Positions 1 to 8,443 are shown, counted from the stretch's first letter. The stretch is DNA of 33,631 nucleotides from an uncultured Lachnospiraceae bacterium (GCA_902763335.1 CACWRR010000019.1:1-33631), one strand, 5' to 3'. Program-made: numbers and translations. The notes: a model not told the origin generated them from the letters alone.

Positions 1-28
1 AGGGGGGATTCTAAAAAGCTTTTGAAAA

Positions 29-51
29 AATAGAAATAAAATTTCTATTTT
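29..51 (+). terminator. weak AT-only hairpin, possible terminator
   Basis: A nine-base arm (29-37) pairs with 41-49 around an AAA loop and is followed by two T's. The stem is nearly all A-T, so termination would be poor. Frame 1 of the first bases gives a short open tail ending in TAG at 31-33, which could be the end of a gene left of the window; this is too short to assign. Nothing else is recognised in 52-116. Confidence 0.25.
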
Positions 52-130
52 AATTGTAGTTTTGCTGGAAGAACGATTAACATTTGTTTAGAAAAATATA
101 TAAAATTAATTGGTTTGGGAGGAAAAAATT

Positions 131-511
131 ATGCCTGATTGTTTATATGAAAATAGAGTCAGTTATATTTATGAAATTAAAGATATACATGATTTGGATA
201 ATAAGGGCTATAGGTTTTTGTTATTTAATCCGTTTGTTAATTATTGGATGCCATTAGATGATATTGGAGTTGAAATTTATTTGAAAATAAAGGAATTAAA
301 TTCAATGAAAAAAGTTGAAGAATTCTTTTGTAATAAATATGAGATTTCATCAAAAATTTTTAGAGACGATAGTAATGAACTTATAAAGTGCTTTGTGAAA
401 CGAAAGTTGTTAGTGGAAAATGTTGAAAAGGATAATTGGTTAAATAACCATTATGAATTAAGTAATGACATAATGAAATATCCTTTTAATGATATATATA
501 AGTTTATCTGA
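131..511 (+). CDS. PqqD-like peptide-recognition protein
   Basis: A 126-residue protein resembling the PqqD/RRE fold, which in RiPP pathways binds the leader of a precursor peptide and presents it to a radical SAM enzyme. Visible features are the strand pattern around LLFNPFVNYWMPLDDIG (about residues 30-46), a helix ending in VEEFFCNKYEIS, and a final winged helix ending in FVKRKLLVEN. I chose ATG 131 because GGGAGG at 117-122 sits at the right distance; the in-frame start at 110 has no ribosome binding site. It overlaps the radical SAM frame by 23 bases. The overlap lies on an AT repeat (492-500), and adding two bases there would fuse the two proteins, so this may be the N-terminal half of a once single PqqD-radical SAM protein. 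Family assignment rests on pattern only. Confidence 0.6.
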   Translation: MPDCLYENRVSYIYEIKDIHDLDNKGYRFLLFNPFVNYWMPLDDIGVEIYLKIKELNSMKKVEEFFCNKYEISSKIFRDDSNELIKCFVKRKLLVENVEKDNWLNNHYELSNDIMKYPFNDIYKFI

Positions 512-1529
512 TAATTGTAATTTAGATTGTATTTACTGTTTTAATAAGGAGCAACGAAAATGTAGATTAAAAAATAAAAATATAAAATATCTTACTACGG
601 AAAAAATAAAAGAAGTATTATTAGAATTTAAAAGTATCAATGGACAAGGGGTAATCTTTACAGGAGGAGAACCTACTTTAAACAATGATTTTGAAGAACT
701 GTGCGTATATGCACACTCAATAGGATTAAACGTGAGTTTTATTACAAATGGTTTGCTATTGGGAAAGTTAAATTTTGATAGGTTGTTTAATTCATTAGAT
801 ACTTTTGGGATTAGTTTTGATAGTATTGTAAACGCGGAACTTGAAGAAATGTGGAATGTAAAAAATAGTAGGTTGAGTGACATTGTTTTATCGAACTTAA
901 TGAAGGTAGATGAATGGGCAGGAGAAACTAATAAAATAATTAAAATTAATATGATGCCTATTGTGTCAAAACTGAATAATAAATCATTACCTAAATTAGT
1001 TGAAGCAGTAACAGAAAATATAAAATATTGCGAAGTGCAATGGGGCATGACGAAATATGATATTATAAATAAACGTGATATAGATGAAAAAATGGATATA
1101 TCAGAGCAGAAATATATTGACAGCGTAGCAAATAGTTTGATAGGATTAGCATCAAGTGATATGAATTCGGTGCTTGCATATGCTTATGGACATGCAAATA
1201 AAAATGAACCATCTTATAAACCTAAAGTTATCTCTTGTGCACCCTCCTATTTTTTGACAAATGATGGTTCAATATATCCTTGTCAAGGGTGTGAAAAAGA
1301 ACAATATTACATAGGTAGTATATGAAAAATTAATTTAAAGGATGCGTTCGAAACAGAGGCTTTTGAAAATGTAAAATATCAAATTATTAAAGATAATATG
1401 TATAAATGTAAAGAATGTGAATTGCGTTATACATGTGTTGCAGAGGGTAGACCTTGTGTAGAGAAAATAGAGGATAACTGTAGAGAAGAATGTGTGAAAC
1501 GCATGTTTGTTTATGCGATTTCAAATTGA
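489..1529 (+). pseudogene. radical SAM/SPASM peptide-modifying enzyme, interrupted by TGA
   Basis: The first 278 codons carry the radical SAM cluster motif CNLDCIYC (Cys10, 14, 17), the glycine-rich segment VIFTGGEPT, and the first SPASM cysteines in CAPSYF and YPCQGCEKE. Translation stops at TGA 1323-1325. The same frame then stays open for 67 more codons to TGA 1527-1529 and carries the missing SPASM cysteines (CKECELRYTC, then GRPC and CREEC). The stop therefore falls inside the auxiliary-cluster domain, most simply as a TGG to TGA change. Enzymes of this type oxidise or cross-link residues in ribosomal peptides using S-adenosylmethionine and iron-sulfur clusters. A 278-residue product would lack part of the auxiliary cluster ligands and is probably inactive. 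The AT-rich composition matches the neighbouring genes to 5.1 kb. Confidence 0.8.
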
Positions 1530-1546
1530 TTTAGGGAGATGTTTTT

Positions 1547-2461
1547 ATGCAGGAAACTATTATTGAAGTAAAGTCTTTGACAAAAAAATATGGAGAATTT
1601 TATGCAAATAAGGATATATCATTAAACATAAAAAAGGGAGGCATATATGGACTTGTAGGTGAAAATGGAGCAGGAAAAACTACACTTATAAGATTGCTTG
1701 CAGGTCTGGTTTCAAAAACATCGGGTGAAATAAAATTTTACGGTTCATCAGATGAAAGGGATTTGATAAATGCAAGAAAAAAATTTAGTTTTATAGTTGA
1801 AACTCCATATTATGTCCCAGAGATGACTGCTTATGATAATCTGAATTTACAAAGACTTCAAAAAGGTATAAATGATAAAAAAGTTATTGACAGATCTTTG
1901 AAACTTGCAGGACTTGAACATACCGGAAAAAAACAGGCTGGAAAATTTTCTTTAGGAATGCGGCAAAGATTAGGAATTGCAATAGCTATGTTAGATTCTG
2001 TTGAAGTTTTGGTACTTGATGAGCCTATTAATGGGCTCGATCCTCAGGGAATTATCGAGATGAGAAATTTATTAATAAAATTAAATAGAGAACATGGAAT
2101 AACAATTTTGATTTCAAGCCATATATTATCTGAACTTTCTCAAATAGTAACGGATTATATTTTTATGTCAGATGGAATGATGATTAAGCAGATAAGTAAA
2201 GAACAGCTTAATATAGAATGTAGTGTAAATTATACTCTTGATACATCTGATAATGATAAGGCTATTAACGTGTTAAAAAAAAATGGATATGATTTTAACA
2301 TAAACAATTTACATAAGTTAATTGTTTTTGGAAATGTCGATATTCCAAAGCTTTCAAAAGGTTTGTTTGATAATGGCATCTGTATTTATGAATTGTTTGA
2401 ATCTACAACAAGTTTAGAACAATATTATCTGTCACTTATGGAGGAATATAAAAATGATTGA
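1547..2461 (+). CDS. ABC transporter ATP-binding protein, bacteriocin-immunity type
   Basis: A 304-residue ATPase of the BcrA/lantibiotic-immunity branch. Walker A is GENGAGKT (38-45), the signature is FSLGMRQRLGIA, Walker B is VLVLDEPINGLD, and the switch histidine lies in ISSHILSEL. About 75 C-terminal residues follow the ATPase core, usual for this branch. AGGGAG at 1532-1537 precedes ATG 1547. It overlaps the permease gene at its 3' end by eight bases, so the two are translationally coupled and should form one exporter. Next to a peptide-modifying enzyme and a PCAT, self-immunity or peptide export is the likely role. Unlike its neighbours, this pair is intact. Confidence 0.85.
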   Translation: MQETIIEVKSLTKKYGEFYANKDISLNIKKGGIYGLVGENGAGKTTLIRLLAGLVSKTSGEIKFYGSSDERDLINARKKFSFIVETPYYVPEMTAYDNLNLQRLQKGINDKKVIDRSLKLAGLEHTGKKQAGKFSLGMRQRLGIAIAMLDSVEVLVLDEPINGLDPQGIIEMRNLLIKLNREHGITILISSHILSELSQIVTDYIFMSDGMMIKQISKEQLNIECSVNYTLDTSDNDKAINVLKKNGYDFNINNLHKLIVFGNVDIPKLSKGLFDNGICIYELFESTTSLEQYYLSLMEEYKND

Positions 2462-3194
2462 TGTATTTAAAGCGATGTGTTATAGAATATACAAGAGCAG
2501 GGTAGTATATTATGCATTATTTTTTGCAGTTGCATTTGCGGTTGCAATTTCCTTTACTGCTTTAAATCAGGATGAGGTAAGTGATAATGCAATAATTTAT
2601 GGTATATTTGATAATATTACTATAATGGGAATGACGATGATACTTGTTTTTATTTCCATATATCAGTGTAATGATTTTAAAAATAAAACATTATATTATG
2701 AAGTAATGGGTGGACACAGTCGGATAGAAGTATTTACAGGAAGATTGACATCATTAACATTATTTTCAGTTATAATTTGTAATATTCAGATTTGGCTATC
2801 AATAGTTATGTTGAATTTGTGGATGAATGTAGAATTTTTTAAAGATGGAGTGATTATATCAACACTTAAAATTATAGGTGCGGAATTATTGGTGTTGGCT
2901 TACATAATTTATTTTATAACATGTTCATTTATAGGAAAAAATTTTATAGTTACTTTATCATTAGGATGGGCTGGAATAGTTATATCTCAATTGACGTCCT
3001 TACTTAACCGGTTTGATATTATCAAGTCCGGAATAAAAGTCAGTTATATTTTTGGCAGTCGTGTAATTGCATTTTTATTTGCAGAAAGTTTTTCGGTAAG
3101 TCAATTTTTAAGTTCATCTGTAATTTCATTAATGATTATTTTTATCTGTATTTTGATTGGAAAAAATAATTTTAAGAATAGTGACCTACATTAG
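2454..3194 (+). CDS. ABC-2 type permease, partner of the preceding ATPase
   Basis: A 246-residue hydrophobic protein with about six membrane segments. The first, near residues 17-37, is rich in Phe, Ala and Val; another is near 55-70; the last ends close to the C-terminus at FICILIGKNNF. Size and layout fit the membrane subunits of BcrAB/LanEFG-type exporters, which typically act in resistance to or immunity against antimicrobial peptides. The gene starts inside the end of the ATPase gene, with GGAGG upstream at about 2440. No substrate can be read from the sequence. The AT-rich composition matches the rest of the island. Confidence 0.75.
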   Translation: MIDVFKAMCYRIYKSRVVYYALFFAVAFAVAISFTALNQDEVSDNAIIYGIFDNITIMGMTMILVFISIYQCNDFKNKTLYYEVMGGHSRIEVFTGRLTSLTLFSVIICNIQIWLSIVMLNLWMNVEFFKDGVIISTLKIIGAELLVLAYIIYFITCSFIGKNFIVTLSLGWAGIVISQLTSLLNRFDIIKSGIKVSYIFGSRVIAFLFAESFSVSQFLSSSVISLMIIFICILIGKNNFKNSDLH

Positions 3195-3241
3195 AAAAAA
3201 TGAAAATGGTATACAAAAAATAATATATGAAAGGTTTAATG

Positions 3242-5096
3242 ATGAAATATTATTGTGTAAGACAACTAGATGAAACAGATTGCGGAGCTGCATGTATAGC
3301 TACAATATCGAAATATTATGGACTGGGGTATTGATTTTGATGTTACCTATAAAAGAGCTTCAAACAGATAATAAAAAAAATAATATTTTAATTAATTTTA
3401 TGCACTTAATTTCTTCACAAAAAAAATAATATTATTTACTTTTATACTTTCATTATTTATTACAGCATTTGGAGTGGCATCTTCATATTATTTTACAATT
3501 ATTATGGACATGGTAATTGTAGATTCTTCTATATATACATTAACAATATTTTCTATTTGTGTAATAATTTTATACATTTTAAAAAGTTTGTTTGAGTTTT
3601 TTAGAAATCAGCTTATGATGTATTTAGGGAAAAATTTGGATATTTCTTTAATGTTGGGATATTATAATCATGTTATTGATATGCCAATGAGTTTTTTTGA
3701 TACAAGGAAAAATGGAGAGATTATATCAAGGTTTATGGATGCTTCAAAAATTCGTGAAGCAATTTCAGGAGCGACATTAACAATTATGATTGATATCATT
3801 ATGGTAATTGTAGGAGGAATAATTTTATATAGGAAAGATTCAAAATTATTTTTAATTACTGTTGTTTTGATTATTGTATATGGAATTATTGTTTTATTAT
3901 ATAAGTATCCGATTAAATATAACAATGAAAAACAAATGGAGGAAAACTCCCGTGTTATGTCCTATTTAATGGAGAGTTTAAATGGAATAGAGACAATTAA
4001 ATCATTTAATGCAGAAGAAAATGTTAAGAAAAAAACGTATAATATATTTAAAAAGTTTTTACAAAGTAGTATTAAGGTGGGCAATATATATAATGGACAA
4101 AATGCACTTACAACTGCTATATATTTAATAGGAGAAACATTCATTTTATGGATTGGAACATTAGATATTTTGAATGGAAATTTAACTATAGGTGAATTAA
4201 TGACATTTAATGCATTGCTTATGTATTTTATAGATCCAATAAAAAATTTGATTAATGTTCAAACTACAATGCAGAGTGCTGTTGTAGCAGCAACTAGGTT
4301 GGGAGAAATACTTGAATTATCGACCGAAAAGGAACAAAATGAAAATAATAAAATAAAAAATATTTCTCTTGATAAAAAAATAACTATATCTAATGTAAAT
4401 TTTAGGTATGGAACTAAGCAACTGATATTAAAAGATATAAATATGATAATAAGACCAAAAGAAAAAATAGCATTAATTGGAGAGAGCGGTTCTGGAAAAA
4501 CAACATTTGTAAAATTGTTGATGAAATTTTATAGTTTTGAATCTGGTACAATTATGATTGGAGATTATGATATAAGAAATTTAGATATTAATTTTTTGAG
4601 GCAGAAAATAGCATATATTTCTCAAGATATATATTTGTTTAGCGGAACAATAAAAGATAATTTGATTTTAGGAAATGATAATGTAAAGATGGAAGATATA
4701 ATTGAAGCATGTTATCACAGCAAAGCAGACGAATTTATAAACAAATTACCTTTGAAGTACGAAACGAAATTAGAGGAGAATGGTTCAAACTTATCTGGAG
4801 GGCAAAGACAAAGGCTTGCTATTGCAAGAGCACTTATAAAAAAACCAGATATTTTAATTATGGATGAAGCAACCAGTAATTTAGATTCTATAACAGAAAA
4901 GACAATTGAAAAAACAATTGATAGACTTTGTTATAATACAACTACAATAATAATTGCACATAGATTAAGTACCATTAAAAATTGTGATAGAATTTATGTG
5001 TTTGAAAATGGGAAAATTGTTGAGCAGGGAAATCATAAACAATTGATGGATAAAAAACAAAGATATTATAACTTTTGGAAAGAGCAACTGCCGTAA
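3242..5096 (+). pseudogene. peptidase-containing ABC transporter (PCAT), deleted and frameshifted
   Basis: The gene is spread over three frames. ATG 3242 opens a C39 peptidase start with the catalytic motif QLDETDCGAAC (Gln8, Cys14), reading ISKYYG and then stopping at 3332-3334. From 3322 a second frame reads TGVLILMLPIKE, the segment that normally joins the peptidase to the membrane domain, so the rest of the peptidase (with its His and Asp) is missing. That frame stops at 3427-3429 just after a run of eight A's (3419-3426); one more A would join it to the third frame, which is open to 5096. The remaining 540 codons encode the six-helix membrane domain and an ATPase with Walker A GESGSGKT, signature LSGGQRQR, Walker B ILIMDEATSNLD and IIAHRLS. 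An intact PCAT removes a double-glycine leader and exports the peptide. This copy cannot cleave leaders. A GTG at 3474 could in principle start a short exporter, but it would lack part of the first membrane helix. Confidence 0.85.
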
Positions 5097-5103
5097 TAAT
5101 TGA

Positions 5104-5550
5104 AAAACTATATTTATAGAGATAGAAGAAGTGATTGAGGCGGCAAAAAAAGCATCTTGTCATGATTTTATAATGTCTTTACCGGATGGTTATGATACAA
5201 TGGTGGGAGAAGGCGGTTCGACACTTTCAGGTGGAGAAAAGCAGCGAATATCAATAGCAAGAGCACTTTTAAAGGATGCATCTATTGTCTTACTGGATGA
5301 GGCAACTGCGTCTCTTGATCCGGAAAATGAAGTATTGATTCAGTCGGCAATCAGTGAACTGTTTTTTGATAAAACAGTTATTATAGTTGCACACAGACTT
5401 CAGTCAATTATGAATGCTGATCAGATAGTGGTACTTGATGACGGAAATGTACGGGAGACAGGTACGCATACAGAACTTCTTGAAAAGGATGGAATGTATG
5501 CACACCTTTGGCAGGAACAGAGCCGGGCAGGAAACTGGAGCATTAAATAA
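5104..5550 (+). pseudogene. C-terminal fragment of a second ABC exporter
   Basis: This frame encodes only the last part of an ABC-exporter ATPase: VIEAAKKASCHDFIMSLPDGYDT, signature LSGGEKQRISIARAL, Walker B IVLLDEATASLD, and the switch histidine in IVAHRLQS. Walker A, the Q-loop and the whole membrane domain are absent. A TGA at 5101-5103 closes the frame upstream, and the only nearby start (GTG 5131) has no ribosome binding site. GC content rises here relative to the PCAT just before it, so this looks like a resident exporter gene whose 5' end was lost when the AT-rich island arrived. The TetR gene follows 73 bases later; such regulators often sit beside exporter genes. Confidence 0.8.
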
Positions 5551-5623
5551 AATGTATATGTGAGGAAGAAAAACGCCAATCAGAGTTTTTTCAGAAGAAT
5601 AAAAGTCAGATATAAAAGAGAAG

Positions 5624-6163
5624 ATGTTTGAAGCGGGAATGGAGCTTATAAAAAATCATGGACTTACACATGCATCCGTTACCAAAATAACGAATGCAGC
5701 AGGGATAGGAAAAAGTACTTTTTACAATTTCTTTGAATCAAAGGAAGAATTTGTAATTGAACTTATCAGGTATGAACGTGCTAAGACTATGGAGGCTATT
5801 CACACATTTTTGAACGGAAGGGAAAAGATGACCACGGAGGAGGGAAAAAGACTCCTCCATATGGTCATATACCATCAGGACAGTATTTATCAGTATCTGA
5901 CAGAAGATGATGTGAACAATCTCTATCCTGCCATGCAGCGTTCAGGACTTATTGAGGATGATTTAAATTCAGATACACCACAGTATTTACTGTCTATCAT
6001 GGAAGGGGTAAGAGAGGGCGTAGATGCAAAGGTGTTTGTTAATTTTCTGCGTATGATGGCACTGTGTGTGTCGCAAAAGGAGGCACTGCATCAGGATGTT
6101 CTGGATCAGAATATTGACATGATTTTTGAGAAAATGTTTGAGTATATATTTGAGGAGTCTTAA
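5624..6163 (+). CDS. TetR/AcrR family transcriptional regulator
   Basis: A 179-residue protein with the TetR DNA-binding domain at its N-terminus: MFEAGMELIKNHG, then SVTKITNAAGIGKSTFYNFFESKEEF, a typical helix-turn-helix with YNFF as the recognition-helix end. The remainder is a helical ligand-binding domain. The start is uncertain: ATG 5624 has only a weak AAGAGAAG upstream, and reading back in frame gives KSDIKEK before a TAA at 5600-5602. A neighbouring frame opened by GTG 5557 has a basic N-terminal-like stretch, so a small frameshift may have shortened the protein by about a dozen residues. Neighbours suggest it once controlled the truncated exporter and perhaps the membrane gene downstream. 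Confidence 0.85.
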   Translation: MFEAGMELIKNHGLTHASVTKITNAAGIGKSTFYNFFESKEEFVIELIRYERAKTMEAIHTFLNGREKMTTEEGKRLLHMVIYHQDSIYQYLTEDDVNNLYPAMQRSGLIEDDLNSDTPQYLLSIMEGVREGVDAKVFVNFLRMMALCVSQKEALHQDVLDQNIDMIFEKMFEYIFEES

Positions 6164-6196
6164 TTAATGTTGGTGATGCTGCTTAAAAAGTATTAA

Positions 6197-6225
6197 TTGA
6201 TATTTAAATACTGATATGTTATATT
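6197..6225 (+). promoter_or_regulatory. promoter upstream of the 6282 membrane gene
   Basis: TTGATA (6197-6202), a 17-base spacer and TATATT (6220-6225) give a good sigma-A-type promoter. The palindrome at 6234-6249 begins near the expected transcription start. Confidence 0.55.
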
Positions 6226-6233
6226 GGAATTGG

Positions 6234-6249
6234 GTTAGCTATGACTAAC
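6234..6249. promoter_or_regulatory. palindrome GTTAG-N6-CTAAC, possible TetR operator
   Basis: Two five-base arms separated by six bases lie just downstream of the promoter, where a bound repressor would block initiation. The TetR gene ends 70 bases upstream, so it is the natural candidate. This is inference; five-base arms are short. Confidence 0.4.
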
Positions 6250-6281
6250 ACTAATAATACAGATAGAAAAGAGGTTAAAAA

Positions 6282-6763
6282 ATGAATGTAGTTATAGAAG
6301 GAATTATTTTAAGCATATGTTTATATTTTATTTGTGCATGGGGAATAAGAAACGGCGCAGTCAATATGGTTTATCTGTATGAAATGGATGTTCAGGAGCG
6401 GGCTATTGAACTTGGAATGACAACCAGAGAAAAGATAAACTCATCTGCCAAAAGATTTAAAATAATAGGATTAATATTTTATTTTGCATATACCATACTC
6501 TGTGTATTTGTAATTAATGGAGCAAGAGGATTCTGGTCAAGCTTTGGGCAGTTTGTAGGAATATTGTGGATTATGGGAATATTTGACAGAATCGGGGTGA
6601 TCTGATATGGGTAGGTCATACAAAGGCATGGATTATCCCGGGAACAGAAGATCTGATGCCATATATCCCGTTAAAAATACATCTGATGAAGTGGGCTGTG
6701 ACACTTATTTTATATCCTATAATAGGTGCGTTGATTTGCTGGATTGCAATAATTATATTATAG
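6282..6763 (+). pseudogene. small integral membrane protein, frameshifted
   Basis: The first frame gives 107 residues: a membrane helix at the N-terminus (IILSICLYFICAW), a charged middle (DVQERAIELGMTTREKI), a second helix (IIGLIFYFAYTILCVFVI), a third (FGQFVGILWIMGIF) and FDRIGVI before TGA 6603-6605. Another frame continues without a gap with LIWVGHTKAWIIPGTEDLMPY and a last membrane helix, ending at TAG 6761-6763. A one-base change near 6590-6602 would join them into a four-helix protein of about 160 residues. The in-line continuation of membrane character makes a frameshift more likely than two genes. The open frame at 6607-6798 is a third, meaningless frame. I do not recognise a function. 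AAAGAGG precedes ATG 6282. Confidence 0.65.
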
Positions 6764-6798
6764 TACATATTGCAATAAAATACTGTCCATTTGACTAG

Positions 6799-6828
6799 TT
6801 GACAACAAAACTACTATTATTTTATAAT
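6799..6828 (+). promoter_or_regulatory. promoter of the leader RNA and the 7040 gene
   Basis: TTGACA (6799-6804) and TATAAT (6823-6828) are perfect consensus boxes with an 18-base spacer. The transcript would start near 6835, a few bases before the structured leader. Confidence 0.7.
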
Positions 6829-6842
6829 TTATATGATTCAGA

Positions 6843-6980
6843 GTGCAAATTTATAGGCTGCATAAGCGACATTCTGAGGCGGCCGGTACTTAGCAACCGT
6901 ATTTTGGTTGCTTATGTACCGCTGCCAGCCGAAGATAGTGGAAACGTGTGAGCGTTGCAACCTAAAAATTGCACAGGTTT
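6843..6980 (+). ncRNA. structured 5' leader, long form of a two-copy element
   Basis: An outer stem pairs 6843-6862 with 6956-6974 imperfectly. Inside lies a hairpin (6885-6920) with arms GGTACTTAGCAACC and GGTTGCTTATGTACC. Its left 36 bases match 32054-32089 at 34 positions, and its right end (6950-6980) closely matches 32087-32118. The short copy corresponds to this one with the stretch between two GAG triplets removed. Both copies start just after a promoter and end shortly before a ribosome binding site. It could be a regulatory leader or a miniature repeat. I checked it by eye against the cobalamin, TPP, FMN, SAM-I, lysine, glycine, yybP-ykoY, c-di-GMP-I and T-box consensus sequences and saw no match. 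Confidence 0.5.
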
Positions 6981-7039
6981 TTTATAAAGGGAAAGTTTCG
7001 CAAATATTTTATAATAATTATTATACAAGGAGAGAAAAT

Positions 7040-8383
7040 ATGAGAAAGATATGGATAGGGCTGTGCATAATATGTCTTGGTCTGGCAGTATATGGTGGAG
7101 TATATGACCATCTGACGGGACAGTTCAATGATGATTCAATCACAGTTATAGTATTTTTTGTTTTACTGGCCGGAATTTTTGGATTTCTTACATGGCTGTG
7201 GAGAGGAAAAAGTCCTGTGGAACGTACAGTTGAGCAGGCGGCGGCAGTAGTCGAGGACATAAAAGAAAAAAATGAAACGTATGAAGAATATTCCCCTGAA
7301 ATCAAAATGCGAGTATGGAAATTCAGAATTATCGGTGCGCTGATAGTAGCATTCAGCATATGGATATGGGTCAAAGGAAACTGGAATGATGTACCGGTAT
7401 CCATTGGAACAGTTGTACTGATAATAGGTATTGCCATATTTATGATGGGTTCACCGGAAGACTACAATTCGATGACGGATGTCGGAGCAATGATTCCGAT
7501 GGATAAGCCTAGAAAAATAGAAGAATTTTATGAAGCATATAAGAACGTGAATACACCGCTTGGTTCGGGATGGCTTGGAAAATTTATAACATCTCCATAC
7601 ACATCACTTATATTCGGACCGGATATTCAGGGCAGATATGTGTATTTCTGGCTTACGGGAGACGGAAATATAGGTTATATAGGATATTCGTTTATTGAGG
7701 ATTTTATAAAAGAGAGAATAAATCAGCCATTAATACCGCCAAAAAAAGATTTTGGGGAAAATACGGCAGAATATATTTGTGTAAATTCCGATGTATTTAC
7801 GTTCCAGGGCTGGCTCAAAGATAGTATGAATCATTTCGTAAAGACAGGTGAAGTGCTTCCGTTTGAAGGAAGTGATCCGTCTGAAGTGTATGTATTTTCA
7901 GAAGATTTTAAGCTTACGGGACAGCGTTTTGAATTGCGGGATAAAGATGAAAATGTGATATATGAGATTGAAGGAGAAATGCCGCTTATAAATCTCAGAA
8001 TATTCGATAACAGTCATACTGAGATATTTAAAATAACAAAAGAAATAGGTCATGCATTAACTACATACCGTTTTTATTACAAAGGTGAGCCTTACGGTGT
8101 ATTGGAGAAACAATTTGCACTTGTAAGAGATAAGTTTGCCATGGATATAAAGGAAGGAAGGCTCGAACTTATAGAATATGCCGGAACTATCGGACGAAAT
8201 TTCAAGGTTACGTTAAATGACAGAATGTTGGGTACGATTATGGAAAATCTTGAATTCACATTACAGAATGTTGTATTTGATAATTCGGTTATCATAGCAT
8301 ATGATAAAGAATATCTTCCGATACTTACAGCCATGGCGGTAATGGTAGCAAGAGAGCTGGCAAGAGACGAAGAATCATCATAA
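7040..8383 (+). CDS. membrane-anchored LURP-one-related protein
   Basis: A 447-residue protein. Two N-terminal membrane helices (about residues 4-20 and 35-55) are followed by a charged stretch, two more hydrophobic helices near 95-140 (IIGALIVAFSIWIWV and VLIIGIAIFMMG), and a large soluble part. The last about 165 residues, from VYVFSEDFKLTGQRFELRDKD onward, show the repeating strand pattern of the LURP-one/tubby-like fold (NVIYEIEG, LRIFDN, YRFYYKGEPYGVLEKQ). ATG 7040 is chosen because AAGGAGAG (7028-7035) lies just upstream; the longer frame back to 6908 runs through the leader RNA. The biochemical role is unknown. It is the only gene in its unit before the promoter at 8390. Confidence 0.6.
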   Translation: MRKIWIGLCIICLGLAVYGGVYDHLTGQFNDDSITVIVFFVLLAGIFGFLTWLWRGKSPVERTVEQAAAVVEDIKEKNETYEEYSPEIKMRVWKFRIIGALIVAFSIWIWVKGNWNDVPVSIGTVVLIIGIAIFMMGSPEDYNSMTDVGAMIPMDKPRKIEEFYEAYKNVNTPLGSGWLGKFITSPYTSLIFGPDIQGRYVYFWLTGDGNIGYIGYSFIEDFIKERINQPLIPPKKDFGENTAEYICVNSDVFTFQGWLKDSMNHFVKTGEVLPFEGSDPSEVYVFSEDFKLTGQRFELRDKDENVIYEIEGEMPLINLRIFDNSHTEIFKITKEIGHALTTYRFYYKGEPYGVLEKQFALVRDKFAMDIKEGRLELIEYAGTIGRNFKVTLNDRMLGTIMENLEFTLQNVVFDNSVIIAYDKEYLPILTAMAVMVARELARDEESS

Positions 8384-8389
8384 AAAATA

Positions 8390-8418
8390 TTGACAACTAA
8401 ATAATTATGTGTCATAAT
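8390..8418 (+). promoter_or_regulatory. promoter of the AEC-eutABC unit
   Basis: TTGACA (8390-8395), 17 bases, CATAAT (8413-8418). The predicted start near 8425 leaves about 20 bases before a terminator. Confidence 0.7.
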
Positions 8419-8419
8419 T
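8403..8419. promoter_or_regulatory. palindrome AATTATG-TGT-CATAATT over the -10 box
   Basis: A perfect seven-base inverted repeat with a three-base centre covers the spacer end and the whole -10 box. That is a classic position for a repressor. The PucR-type protein encoded at 13112 is a candidate binder, but nothing in the sequence proves it. An AT-rich palindrome may also arise by chance. Confidence 0.4.
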
Positions 8420-8443
8420 CATTCTCAAATAGAGACAGAAAAG

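Noticed and set aside
1323-1325. TGA read as tryptophan or selenocysteine
   Set aside because: Other genes in the window (for example eutA) end at TGA and use TGG for tryptophan, and no selenocysteine insertion-type hairpin is evident just after the codon.
1-5096. Insertion sequence or phage carrying the AT-rich island
   Set aside because: No transposase, integrase or terminal repeats can be seen inside the window; the left end of the island is not included.
5131-5550. Stand-alone small ATPase gene
   Set aside because: Lacks Walker A and any ribosome binding site; it is the tail of a longer exporter.
6607-6798. Open frame of 63 codons after the small membrane protein
   Set aside because: Its product has no membrane character and no family look, while another frame over the same bases continues the broken protein with WVGHTKAW and a helix.
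6843-6980. Cobalamin riboswitch, attractive because of nearby B12-dependent EutBC
   Set aside because: The conserved cobalamin-box sequences are not present and the downstream gene is a LURP-one-like protein, not a B12 gene.
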